64,000 bases of DNA from a virus. Positions 23,092 through 31,286 of the stretch are shown here, piece after piece. A program made the translations under genes and the position numbers. The notes beneath the pieces are model-generated. The model made no database searches. It was given only the letters and a program-made list of their open reading frames with translations, and had not been told where the DNA came from. The stretch covers positions 1 to 64,000 of the IMG/VR virus record IMGVR_UViG_3300002835_000074; one strand, written 5' to 3'. Position 1 is the first letter of the stretch. Each line of letters begins with the position of its first letter.

Positions 23092-25149
23092 ATGACACGA
23101 TTACTTCCCATATCAGAAGATGTTGAGATTGTTCTATCTCCAGAAACTCCTGTCATAGAGTATTCTCCAGACCCTATTGATGAATATATTGTTGTTGTTG
23201 AGGATGCTGGAGATTGGGAAGAGATTCATGGTTACATCATCAATGAAAATGAGATTGATGGAATTCCAAATAGGGCAATACCCTGCATAAACACTCAAGA
23301 ACATTCTCTTAGAACTTCGATTTATTTGATGAGTCAGGAAGAGGCAGAAGTTCTCAAGTCTCATCCTAAAATTGAAAGTGTGGAATTGAATCCAGAAAAG
23401 TATCCGCAACCACAATCGACCGATACTCTAAGATATAAAAAACCAATTGCATTTAATAAACCTGAATTAGTCGCTGCTTTTGATACTGAGACAACTTATT
23501 TTCTAAATGAGACTCGTTCTAATTGGTCTCACTTATTTGTTACTAATCCCACGAGTTTGCCATTTAAAGGAGTTGGTGTTACTAGCACAACGTATGCTGA
23601 GAGTGATGTTGAATATTCTTTGACGGGTAGAGGAGTTGATGCAGTCATTATTGATTCTGGAGTTGCTCATTTGCATCCAGAATTTCAAAGTCCAGATGGA
23701 ACTTATAGAGTTAAAGATGTAATTCTTGATGGTCCATATAAAGTTGATCCTGATTACTTTACAAGTAGGGGTTTAACTTATACTAAGATTGTGGATGGCG
23801 TGAATCTTGGAGTTGGTATTGTGACAACTGCAGCTGCTGCATGGTGGAGCACTGCAGCTAGTCGCTCTGCTGCGTTTCAAAGTTTAGGAACAGTTTCGGT
23901 AACTGCTTTATATACTGTTCCTCATGTAGCAACTAAAACTTCTAATGCGAGTAGTAATCAATTGGTTGATGGTCATGGGACTGCTTGTGCTTCTCAAATC
24001 GGTGGTAAATCTTTTGGATTAGCATTTGAGTGCAACTTATGGAATATTAGAATTTCTCTTAGTGGAGTAGGTGGATATATTGCTGGGTCATCAGCACTGG
24101 ATATTTGTACTATTTGGCACCAGGCAAAAAGAATTGCTCAGAATGGAAATCCAGATCCTACGATTATTAATAATAGTTGGGGTCAGACTTCAACAACTGG
24201 TAATACAAATGGTACTCCATATAGTCATGGATATCGAGGTGCAACATTAAGTTATACTGGCAATGGAAGTAGTTTCACTGTTCAGGCAAATGCTGGTGCT
24301 TGCAGAAATACAAAATCTTTTACTTATAATACTGGTGGGGGAACCGCTTTATCTGCTTATTCTGGCAGCGGTGAATATACTCCACATTCTGCAACAACAA
24401 GTGCTTCAGCAGAAAATGCCATTGCTGCTGGATGTATCGTTGTAACATCTGCAGGAAATCAAAATCAAAAGTTTTCTGATGAAACTGATGTAGATTTTAA
24501 TAATTGGTATAGTTCCACAACGAATTATGTTAATCGTTGTGGGGGGGTTAGTAGAGGATTCACTGGCATTCATGAGAGGAAAAAAGGAACTATACGAGTG
24601 GGTGCTTTAGATTGTTCTGTAGAGCCAGCAGATTCAAAGCAAGGATCTACTCCATATGCAATCAGGAGAGTTTGTTATTCTAACTCTGGTCCAATGATTA
24701 ATGTTTGGGCACCTGCAGAAATGACCATGGCTGCAGGATATACATCCACATATGAAGATTTTGCGAGACAGGATAATATAACTTTTTATGATACTTGGTT
24801 TAATGGCACCAGCTCTGCAGGACCAAATACTTGTTCAGCAATTGCTTTGTATCTTGAATCAAATCGAAAAGCAACGCAAGCAGATGTACATGAGTGGTTA
24901 GATAGACATGGAAGTGTAGAAATCAATTTGTCAGATCCATATCCAGACCCAAATTCTACGGGATATTGGTCACAGACTTATAATGCTACTTTTGATTCTG
25001 CATCTAGTACTAATGATTCTTATAATGTTCGTGGTAATGGTAGTTTGAGAGGTGCTCCTAAGAAAGTCCTTCGAAACCCTTTTGCAACTAATCAGCAGAG
25101 TTCAATTTCTGGTGTCCAGATGTCTGGCATTTTATTCACCCAATCCTAA
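23092..25149 (+). CDS. subtilisin-like serine protease (S8) in the virion gene block
   Basis: 685 residues. An I9-inhibitor-like prodomain is suggested at about 30-98 (DEYIVVVEDAGDWEEI ... LMSQEEAEVLKSHPKIESVEL). The catalytic triad is complete: D188 in AVIIDSGVAHLHPEF, H295 in VDGHGTACASQIGG, S574 in NGTSSAGPNTCSA, with oxyanion N456 in VTSAGNQN and NNSWG at the usual place. No secretion signal is visible. It lies between a collagen-like fibre and further structural genes, so it may be virion-associated: fibre maturation, host-surface digestion or self-cleavage are candidates. The roughly 100 residues between D and H exceed the usual spacing. Confidence 0.88.
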   Translation: MTRLLPISEDVEIVLSPETPVIEYSPDPIDEYIVVVEDAGDWEEIHGYIINENEIDGIPNRAIPCINTQEHSLRTSIYLMSQEEAEVLKSHPKIESVELNPEKYPQPQSTDTLRYKKPIAFNKPELVAAFDTETTYFLNETRSNWSHLFVTNPTSLPFKGVGVTSTTYAESDVEYSLTGRGVDAVIIDSGVAHLHPEFQSPDGTYRVKDVILDGPYKVDPDYFTSRGLTYTKIVDGVNLGVGIVTTAAAAWWSTAASRSAAFQSLGTVSVTALYTVPHVATKTSNASSNQLVDGHGTACASQIGGKSFGLAFECNLWNIRISLSGVGGYIAGSSALDICTIWHQAKRIAQNGNPDPTIINNSWGQTSTTGNTNGTPYSHGYRGATLSYTGNGSSFTVQANAGACRNTKSFTYNTGGGTALSAYSGSGEYTPHSATTSASAENAIAAGCIVVTSAGNQNQKFSDETDVDFNNWYSSTTNYVNRCGGVSRGFTGIHERKKGTIRVGALDCSVEPADSKQGSTPYAIRRVCYSNSGPMINVWAPAEMTMAAGYTSTYEDFARQDNITFYDTWFNGTSSAGPNTCSAIALYLESNRKATQADVHEWLDRHGSVEINLSDPYPDPNSTGYWSQTYNATFDSASSTNDSYNVRGNGSLRGAPKKVLRNPFATNQQSSISGVQMSGILFTQS

Positions 25150-25152
25150 ATA
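25146..25152 (+). promoter_or_regulatory. late-promoter-like motif CTAAATA
   Basis: CTAAATA overlaps the stop codon of the subtilase gene and lies 14 nt before the next ATG at 25167, a spacing that fits a very short late leader. Confidence 0.45.
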
Positions 25153-25166
25153 CTTAAAAAAGAGAA

Positions 25167-26324
25167 ATGGCAGATAAGAAATTTGGAGTAAAACAGATAG
25201 ATCTGATTGGTGCTTCTGGCACTCCAAACTTAACTAGTCCTAATAATTTAAATCTTAATGCTGTCACTGTCGCAATCAGCACAGATGTAACCATTGGTGG
25301 TCAGGTAACCTCCAATATTATTGTTGGAACTGGAAAATCAATTGGTATAGGCACGACAGTTCCAACAGGGGACTTGGATGTTAGAGGACAGACAAATTTA
25401 AGTAATCTAAATGTTTCTGGTGTTTCTACATTTGCTGGAATCACTACAGTTACTGGATCTACTTTATTTTCTAAGCAACTGGATGTTGTTGGTGTTTCTA
25501 CATTTAGAACTAATGTCGATATTTACAATGGAATTTTATCATTAAAAACACCTACTGATGAAAATGTTTTTTCACTCTCATATAGTGCTGCTAATGATGA
25601 TGTAACTTTCAATTTTCAACAGACTGGTGGAACTGGAGGAAGTCGAGTTATATATCAATTACTTGATAATGCAGAATTTTATATTAGTAATGCTTCAACT
25701 GGTGGTGGTATTGCAAGATTTGTTGCGAATGGTGCCAACGAACTTTATTATGATGATGTTAAAAAGTTTGAAACTCTCGGTGCTGGTGTAACAATCAATG
25801 GAACTACCTTTACCAACCAATTAAGTGTTTCTGGTGTTTCTACATTTGTTGGAATTGCCACTCATTCTGCGTCTTTATTTGGAACTCAAGCATCCTTTAC
25901 TGGTGTAGTCACAGCAACATCATTCTCTGGATCTAATACTCTTAAATCAAGGACAATAGTATCTGGAGTTACAACATCAATTCCAAATAATGGAATTGGC
26001 AATACTAATATTACTGGATTTAAGTCTTACTCATTAATGAAGGTTGGTCTTTCTACTGCAGGTTGGTTGAGACTATATACTGATAGTGCATCTCGCTCTG
26101 CTGATGCCTCTCGTTCGATTGGTATTGATCCATCACCTGGAAGTGGAGTGATTGCTGAGGTTATCACCACAGGCATTTCAACAACGCAAATCATATCTCC
26201 TTTTGTAATGGGTGGTAATTTGAATAACCCTGCTGATACTACAGTTTATGCAGCAATCACGAATCTTTCTGGAGTCACTTCAAGTATTTCTGTAAATCTA
26301 ACACTTCTTCAACTGGAGGCATAA
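25167..26324 (+). CDS. virion structural/fibre protein, 385 residues
   Basis: Low-complexity beta-rich protein with recurring VSGVSTFAGI- and VVGVSTF-type segments, as in the 2373-residue fibre, plus SIGIGTTVPTGDLDVRGQT, a motif frequent in phage fibre shafts. The C-terminal half ends in repetitive beta sequence (GVTSSISVNLTLLQLEA). Probably a trimeric fibre or appendage. ATG is preceded by AAGAGA. Confidence 0.65.
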   Translation: MADKKFGVKQIDLIGASGTPNLTSPNNLNLNAVTVAISTDVTIGGQVTSNIIVGTGKSIGIGTTVPTGDLDVRGQTNLSNLNVSGVSTFAGITTVTGSTLFSKQLDVVGVSTFRTNVDIYNGILSLKTPTDENVFSLSYSAANDDVTFNFQQTGGTGGSRVIYQLLDNAEFYISNASTGGGIARFVANGANELYYDDVKKFETLGAGVTINGTTFTNQLSVSGVSTFVGIATHSASLFGTQASFTGVVTATSFSGSNTLKSRTIVSGVTTSIPNNGIGNTNITGFKSYSLMKVGLSTAGWLRLYTDSASRSADASRSIGIDPSPGSGVIAEVITTGISTTQIISPFVMGGNLNNPADTTVYAAITNLSGVTSSISVNLTLLQLEA

Positions 26325-26331
26325 GTAACAA

Positions 26332-27879
26332 ATGGCTATTACGACTACAACATTTACAAAATCAGTAGGATGGGCAAGAACTGATGTGATTGATCAGTTG
26401 GAGCAAGCATTCACTTGGTTAGAATTGCACGGAACTCAGATATCAGGACTTGTGACCAGTATTAGTTCTTATAGTGGTGGTGGAACGGTTGGATCTTCTG
26501 GTACATATTATTATGATGTTCCTGTCGCAACTACAACTGGTATTGGGACAGGAGCAACATTTGATATTAGTAGAACTAGTGGTTCAATATCTGCTGTTTA
26601 TGTCAATCGTCCAGGAGAAAATTATGTTCAAGGAGAATATGTAACTCTATCTGCTGCTGATATTGGTGGCGGATCTGCGGTTGCGATAGGAATTACTGTA
26701 AATGTTGATGGTGGTGCATCTCCAGTTGGATATGGATCAACCAATCAATTTTTTGATAAAAACTTCACACCTTCTAATGATAGCACTCGTCCTTGGGGAG
26801 TATTAAAACAGGACTTTGATACAAACAAAAGATTTGGAGTAACCTATAGGGGATTTAAGGTTTATAGTAACTATCAAATGACATTAGTTGCTGGATCATC
26901 ATTTTTCCCATACAATGTAGATAACGTTAACAATAGAGGTGGATACTATAGAGATTCTTTTAGGGGAACAGAATTTTTAGATATCTCTAGAGAATCGCTA
27001 GGTACTCAGACATCATTGGATCGATCCAATGATGCTTATGCACAAATTTCTGCACAATATGAAGATGTTTTTAGATTTGCAACATTAAACTCACCAACAA
27101 CTCATGACCTTAATCTAAACATTTATCGTTCTGGTATTGATCCTAATTTTGCCGTTCTTTCCTATTCACAACCAACAGTCTCTGGAACACTGAACGATAG
27201 TACGTTTTCAACATTTATTGTCCATAATTTCACTTCAAGTTTATATAATTTTGATGAAGTATTTTCTGCTGGACTTACTGTTGTTATGCCTAGACCTTCT
27301 ATTAATACAAATGGTGGAGATTCTGCTCATCTTGGATTTAGAACTTATCTAACTGGAATGAAGTATCTTACTGAACAGAATATAAGCTTAAGATCAGCAG
27401 AAGCAGGATGGTCTCAGATTTATAGTGAAAATAGTCGCTATGGACTGGCTGCTCAAAATTATTCAATAGCATCATCTCAAACGTCATATACAAATTCGAC
27501 TGGAGGTGGAACTGCTGGTAATGACTATGAAGATCCTAGTTCTAATGAAGCAACAATCTTTTCAAGGAATAGTAGTTTTAAAAATACAGGAACTTTAACC
27601 ATTGAGAGTTCCACAAGAACTTATGGAAATAGATATCCAATTACAACATATGCATCTGTAATTAAAGGTATTCCTATTAATGGAAATCTAATTCCTTGTC
27701 CTTATTATATGCCTGATGATTTTGTATTGATTGATTTCAAACTAACTGCATCGGGACAAGATATCAAACAGGGAGATACAATCACAATCAGTGGTTCTGA
27801 AGTTTATACTGTGATTACTGGTTCTTATAACAAGTCCAATGAGACCGCTGGAATTCTCTTCTGTGCGAGGAAGGTCTGA
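26332..27879 (+). CDS. probable virion structural protein, 515 residues
   Basis: Starts MAITTTTFTKSVGWARTDVI. N-terminal helix, then a Gly/Ser-rich repeat region with VYVNRPGENYVQGEYVTLSA (a beta motif also seen as PGAGYSTPP in the protein at 33544), then a large beta-rich C-terminal domain. Few cysteines. It is part of a four-gene block of late structural genes. No enzyme motif is seen; tail or fibre accessory role inferred. Confidence 0.6.
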   Translation: MAITTTTFTKSVGWARTDVIDQLEQAFTWLELHGTQISGLVTSISSYSGGGTVGSSGTYYYDVPVATTTGIGTGATFDISRTSGSISAVYVNRPGENYVQGEYVTLSAADIGGGSAVAIGITVNVDGGASPVGYGSTNQFFDKNFTPSNDSTRPWGVLKQDFDTNKRFGVTYRGFKVYSNYQMTLVAGSSFFPYNVDNVNNRGGYYRDSFRGTEFLDISRESLGTQTSLDRSNDAYAQISAQYEDVFRFATLNSPTTHDLNLNIYRSGIDPNFAVLSYSQPTVSGTLNDSTFSTFIVHNFTSSLYNFDEVFSAGLTVVMPRPSINTNGGDSAHLGFRTYLTGMKYLTEQNISLRSAEAGWSQIYSENSRYGLAAQNYSIASSQTSYTNSTGGGTAGNDYEDPSSNEATIFSRNSSFKNTGTLTIESSTRTYGNRYPITTYASVIKGIPINGNLIPCPYYMPDDFVLIDFKLTASGQDIKQGDTITISGSEVYTVITGSYNKSNETAGILFCARKV

Positions 27880-28091
27880 TGGCAGATTTTTCAATTCCTA
27901 ATCTAGGAACTGCTGTTGTTGGATTTGCTTCAACTTCTCCAGTTGGAGTTCAGACAACTTTTACCGTAAATAATAGTATTCCAGTTCAGGAAAATAGAGA
28001 TATTAGTTTTAATGAAACAAGACCTGGATTCTTAACAGGAAGAAGACCTCAAACAGGACAAGTGTTCCCAAGAGGAGTCTATAGCAAGTAG
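27879..28091 (+). CDS. small structural-block protein, 70 residues
   Basis: ATG overlaps the preceding stop by one base (TGATGG). Polar beta-rich protein starting MADFSIPNLGTAVVGFASTS and ending RRPQTGQVFPRGVYSK. It closes the fibre operon before a terminator, so it is probably a small virion component. No family recognised. Confidence 0.6.
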   Translation: MADFSIPNLGTAVVGFASTSPVGVQTTFTVNNSIPVQENRDISFNETRPGFLTGRRPQTGQVFPRGVYSK

Positions 28092-28109
28092 GACAATTCC
28101 AAAACTGGC

Positions 28110-28136
28110 ACACCCCCTTGACGGGGGTGTTTTTTT
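28110..28136 (+). terminator. terminator between fibre operon and psbA
   Basis: Stem ACACCCCC (28110-28117) with GGGGGTGT (28123-28130) around loop TTGAC, then a T-run to 28136. The loop is the first part of TTGACG, -35 of the psbA promoter. Confidence 0.88.
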
Positions 28137-28151
28137 GTGTTAATATAAATA
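28118..28151 (+). promoter_or_regulatory. psbA promoter: terminator-loop -35 plus composite -10/late motif
   Basis: TTGACG (28118-28123), 17 nt, TAATAT (28141-28146) overlapping ATAAATA (28145-28151), giving TAATATAAATA. It has both special traits seen in this window: -35 in a terminator loop and an 11-mer combining a sigma70 -10 with the late motif. The psbA ATG is 161 nt downstream, implying a long leader. Confidence 0.72.
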
Positions 28152-28312
28152 CATCAACACGTTAAAGAATGTAACAAATCCTTAATGTTTGCAACACCCG
28201 CTAACCGAGACCTATGGGTGTATAAATTACGTCTCTCATATCCCCGCTAAGGGTGCGGGGAGCATAGTATCTCCACCATTTCCCTGATGGTCTTACTACC
28301 TGTTTATTACAA
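28152..28312 (+). promoter_or_regulatory. psbA 5' leader with hairpins, no gene
   Basis: No ORF is supported. A stable hairpin CCCCGC (28242-28247) / GCGGGG (28255-28260) with loop TAAGGGT occurs in the middle, and ACCAT-N7-ATGGT lies near 28275-28291, followed by an AT-rich run to the ATG. A long structured leader could control D1 translation or RNA stability (inference). Confidence 0.5.
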
Positions 28313-29395
28313 ATGACTGCTACTCTTTCACGTCAAAAATCACAATCGAATATTTGGGAACAGTTCTGCAACTGGGTTACTTCAACCGATAACCGCCTCT
28401 ATGTGGGTTGGTTTGGCGTTCTGATGATTCCCTGTCTGCTTGCTGCTACGACTTGCTTCATCATCGCATTCATCGGTGCTCCCCCTGTGGATATCGATGG
28501 TATCCGTGAACCCGTTGCTGGTTCACTCATGTACGGAAACAACATCATCTCTGGTGCTGTGATTCCTTCGTCCAATGCTATTGGACTGCACTTTTACCCC
28601 ATCTGGGAAGCTGCTTCCCTAGATGAGTGGCTTTACAACGGTGGTCCTTTCCAACTGGTTGTGTTCCACTTCCTGATCGGTATCTATGCTTATATGGGTC
28701 GTGAGTGGGAACTTTCCTACCGTCTTGGTATGCGTCCATGGATCTGTGTTGCTTATAGCGCACCTGTTGCTGCTGCGAGTGCAGTGTTCCTGGTCTATCC
28801 TTTCGGTCAAGGTTCGTTCTCTGATGCGATGCCTCTGGGTATCTCTGGTACTTTCAACTACATGCTTGTGTTCCAGGCAGAGCACAACATCCTGATGCAC
28901 CCCTTCCATATGCTTGGAGTTGCTGGTGTCTTCGGTGGTTCTCTGTTCAGTGCAATGCACGGTTCTCTGGTTACTTCCTCGCTGGTTCGTGAAACCACTG
29001 AGAACGAGTCCCAGAACTATGGTTACAAGTTTGGTCAAGAAGAAGAGACCTATAACATCGTTGCTGCTCACGGTTACTTTGGACGCCTTATTTTCCAATA
29101 TGCTTCGTTCAATAACTCACGTTCGCTGCACTTCTTCCTTGCTGCCTGGCCTGTTGTAGGCATCTGGTTCACCGCTCTTGGTGTTTCCACGATGGCTTTT
29201 AATCTCAACGGACTGAATTTCAATCAGAGTATCCTGGATAGTCAGGGTCGTGTGCTCAACACTTGGGCAGATGTCCTGAACCGTGCTGGACTCGGAATGG
29301 AAGTGATGCATGAGAGAAACGCCCATAACTTTCCTCTGGACCTCGCTGCTGCCGAAGCAACTCCTGTTGCCTTGACTGCTCCTGCGATTGGTTGA
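28313..29395 (+). CDS. psbA: photosystem II D1 protein
   Basis: 360 residues, full length, unmistakable D1: [18 protein letters not shown], the PGAPPVD-type region, [16 protein letters not shown] at the C-terminus with the processing site after LDLAA, and the chlorophyll/manganese-ligand His residues in the [14 protein letters not shown] region. It replaces rapidly turned-over host D1 so that photosynthesis continues in the infected cell. The coding sequence looks richer in G+C than neighbouring fibre genes, in keeping with exchange with host genes. No intron interrupts it, unlike psbA of some cyanophages. Confidence 0.98.
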   Translation: MTATLSRQKSQSNIWEQFCNWVTSTDNRLYVGWFGVLMIPCLLAATTCFIIAFIGAPPVDIDGIREPVAGSLMYGNNIISGAVIPSSNAIGLHFYPIWEAASLDEWLYNGGPFQLVVFHFLIGIYAYMGREWELSYRLGMRPWICVAYSAPVAAASAVFLVYPFGQGSFSDAMPLGISGTFNYMLVFQAEHNILMHPFHMLGVAGVFGGSLFSAMHGSLVTSSLVRETTENESQNYGYKFGQEEETYNIVAAHGYFGRLIFQYASFNNSRSLHFFLAAWPVVGIWFTALGVSTMAFNLNGLNFNQSILDSQGRVLNTWADVLNRAGLGMEVMHERNAHNFPLDLAAAEATPVALTAPAIG

Positions 29396-29416
29396 TAAGT
29401 TAGAATTTTCTAACGG

Positions 29417-29439
29417 AGACCCCGAAAGGGGTCTTTTTT
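29417..29439 (+). terminator. psbA terminator
   Basis: Stem AGACCCC (29417-29423) and GGGGTCT (29428-29434) around the GAAA tetraloop, then TTTTT. A conventional Rho-independent terminator, without a -35-like loop. Confidence 0.88.
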
Positions 29440-29440
29440 A

Positions 29441-29469
29441 TTGCTAAATACTTAAAGTTATGGTATAAT
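29441..29469 (+). promoter_or_regulatory. promoter upstream of the endonuclease VII-like gene
   Basis: TTGCTA (29441-29446), 17 nt, TATAAT (29464-29469), with CTAAATA (29444-29450) overlapping the -35. Start near 29476, 16 nt before the ATG. Confidence 0.6.
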
Positions 29470-29491
29470 AACTTTAACAAATAAACCGACT

Positions 29492-29929
29492 ATGAAAACT
29501 TGTAAAATCTGCAATCAGTTAAAACCACTTACAGACTTTTATCAAACTGTAAGAAATGGTAGTCCATATGGGCATCACGGAAAATGTAAAAAATGTTATG
29601 TAAAAAAGCAACAAGAAAATTATGACCCAGTAAAAAAGAGGGATGAAAATTTGAAAAGAGTTTATGGTATTGGTATTGAGGAATATAATACTCTGTTAGA
29701 AAAGCAAGGGCATAAGTGTGCTATTTGCAATTCCACTGACCCGAAAGGTAGAAAATCTGGTAGAGGTGGTGGAGTAGATGTTTTTTATGTTGACCACAAT
29801 CATAAAACTGGTGAGGTTCGTGGACTTCTCTGCAATGTCTGCAACAGAACTATTGGTTATGTAAATGAAGATGTTGAATTAATTAGAAATATGATTGAGT
29901 ATGTTAAACGGCATAGGGATGAGCACTAA
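29492..29929 (+). CDS. endonuclease VII-like HNH nuclease between psbA and psbD
   Basis: 145 residues. N-terminal zinc-binding pair MKTCKICNQL...CKKCYVKKQ, then GHKCAICNST, the active block FYVDHNHKTGEVRGLLCNVCN and a C-terminal helix. This is the recombination endonuclease VII/His-Me finger family. T4 gp49 resolves Holliday junctions; short free-standing members are usually mobile homing nucleases. It has its own promoter and terminator-bounded position between two host-derived photosystem genes, suggesting insertion into, or spread of, the psbA-psbD region. Confidence 0.85.
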   Translation: MKTCKICNQLKPLTDFYQTVRNGSPYGHHGKCKKCYVKKQQENYDPVKKRDENLKRVYGIGIEEYNTLLEKQGHKCAICNSTDPKGRKSGRGGGVDVFYVDHNHKTGEVRGLLCNVCNRTIGYVNEDVELIRNMIEYVKRHRDEH

Positions 29930-29935
29930 TACTCA

Positions 29936-29969
29936 TTGACCTCTTTGTTAAAAAATGTTAAGATAAATA
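29936..29969 (+). promoter_or_regulatory. psbD composite early/late promoter
   Basis: TTGACC (29936-29941), 17 nt, TAAGAT (29959-29964) overlapping ATAAATA (29963-29969): the 11-mer TAAGATAAATA. The late motif is 22 nt before the psbD ATG, which also has an AAAGGAGG Shine-Dalgarno. Confidence 0.68.
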
Positions 29970-29991
29970 TGAGAAATAACAAAAGGAGGCT

Positions 29992-31053
29992 ATGACTTCT
30001 TCTACACTTTCAAAACCAATTCAACAAAGGGGATGGTTCGATGTACTCGACGACTGGCTTAAGAGAGACCGTTTCGTTTTTGTTGGCTGGTCTGGACTTC
30101 TTCTTTTTCCCACTGCTTACCTTGCTCTTGGTGGTTGGCTTACTGGGACAACTTTCGTTACGAGTTGGTATACTCACGGGTTGGCAAGTTCCTATCTTGA
30201 GGGTGCAAACTTTCTTACTGCGGCAGTTAGTACTCCAGCAGACGCTATGGGTCATTCTCTTCTTCTGCTCTGGGGTCCTGAGGCTCAAGGGGATTTCGTC
30301 AGGTGGTGCCAACTTGGGGGACTCTGGCCTTTTGTGGCACTCCACGGAGCCTTCGCTCTTATAGGGTTTATGCTTCGTCAGTTTGAGATTGCCCGTCTTG
30401 TAGGTATCCGTCCTTATAACGCAATCGCATTCTCTGGTCCCATCGCAGTATTCGTTTCTGTATTCTTGATGTATCCTCTTGGTCAATCCAGTTGGTTCTT
30501 CGCACCTTCTTTTGGAGTTGCTGCTATCTTCAGGTTCCTTCTGTTTCTTCAGGGTTTCCACAACTGGACTCTCAACCCCTTCCATATGATGGGAGTTGCT
30601 GGTATTCTGGGTGGAGCACTACTCTGTGCGATTCATGGAGCAACAGTAGAAAACACGTTATTTGAAGATAGTGATCAAGCAAACACTTTCAAAGCATTTG
30701 AACCAACTCAAGAGGAAGAGACGTATTCTATGGTTACTGCGAACCGATTCTGGTCTCAGATCTTCGGTATTGCTTTTAGTAATAAGCGTTGGTTGCACTT
30801 CTTTATGCTTTTCGTTCCAGTTATGGGTCTCTGGACTTCTTCTATCGGCATCATCGGTCTTGCTCTTAACCTCCGTGCTTACGACTTTGTATCTCAGGAG
30901 ATTAGAGCGGCAGAGGATCCAGAGTTTGAGACGTTCTATACGAAGAATATCCTCCTTAATGAGGGACTTAGAGCGTGGATGGCACCAGTAGATCAACCTC
31001 ATGAGAACTTTGTGTTCCCAGAGGAAGTTCTACCAAGAGGCAACGCACTGTGA
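29992..31053 (+). CDS. psbD: photosystem II D2 protein
   Basis: 353 residues, full length. [20 protein letters not shown] at the N-terminus, the [20 protein letters not shown] loop, [20 protein letters not shown] with chlorophyll/iron histidines, and the C-terminal VLPRGNAL. It pairs with D1 in the reaction centre. Many cyanomyoviruses carry both genes. GTG of the next micro-ORF overlaps its TGA. Confidence 0.98.
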   Translation: MTSSTLSKPIQQRGWFDVLDDWLKRDRFVFVGWSGLLLFPTAYLALGGWLTGTTFVTSWYTHGLASSYLEGANFLTAAVSTPADAMGHSLLLLWGPEAQGDFVRWCQLGGLWPFVALHGAFALIGFMLRQFEIARLVGIRPYNAIAFSGPIAVFVSVFLMYPLGQSSWFFAPSFGVAAIFRFLLFLQGFHNWTLNPFHMMGVAGILGGALLCAIHGATVENTLFEDSDQANTFKAFEPTQEEETYSMVTANRFWSQIFGIAFSNKRWLHFFMLFVPVMGLWTSSIGIIGLALNLRAYDFVSQEIRAAEDPEFETFYTKNILLNEGLRAWMAPVDQPHENFVFPEEVLPRGNAL

Positions 31054-31184
31054 CCGCACAGTATCTTCTATACTTGGTCATCTTCGCATTCGCACTTATC
31101 GTTATTTTTACTGAAGACCACGATGACGATGATGACCAAGATGGAGGAATCCTGCAACCTGCATATTCACAAGGAGGGGCTTGA
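31050..31184 (+). CDS. 44-residue membrane protein translationally coupled to psbD
   Basis: GTG 31050 overlaps the psbD stop as GTGA. The product starts [20 protein letters not shown] (one helix), then a run of acidic residues ([13 protein letters not shown]) and QPAYSQGGA. The stop codon lies inside the terminator hairpin. Coupling to D2 suggests equal expression and perhaps a membrane partner of photosystem II or its assembly; no known Psb subunit is recognised. Confidence 0.55.
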   Translation: MTAQYLLYLVIFAFALIVIFTEDHDDDDDQDGGILQPAYSQGGA

Positions 31185-31198
31185 CTCCTCCTTTTTTA
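31171..31198 (+). terminator. psbD terminator with TTGACT at the loop
   Basis: Stem AAGGAGGGG / CTCCTCCTT (one G-T pair) with loop CTTGA, then TTTTTT. The loop and closing bases give TTGACT (31181-31186) as in the other modules, but 17 nt downstream the hexamer is only TTTTAA, a poor -10. This copy may be a plain terminator or a weak promoter. Confidence 0.82.
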
Positions 31199-31252
31199 TG
31201 TCCTTTTAAGTATTTTGTATTGATTTCCAGACAACCATTAAGTTATGTTTTA

Positions 31253-31259
31253 ATAAATA
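31253..31259 (+). promoter_or_regulatory. late-promoter-like motif ATAAATA
   Basis: TAATAAATA lies 27 nt before the class II aldolase gene at 31287. No credible -35 at the right distance, so a gp55-type late promoter is the better reading. Confidence 0.55.
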
Positions 31260-31286
31260 AAATTTCAAGGTTTTGTTCTATAAACT

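Noticed and set aside
28619-29098. Minus-strand open frame inside psbA (and 30010-30585 inside psbD)
   Set aside because: psbA and psbD are unmistakable on the + strand; the antisense frames have no ribosome site and arise from codon bias.
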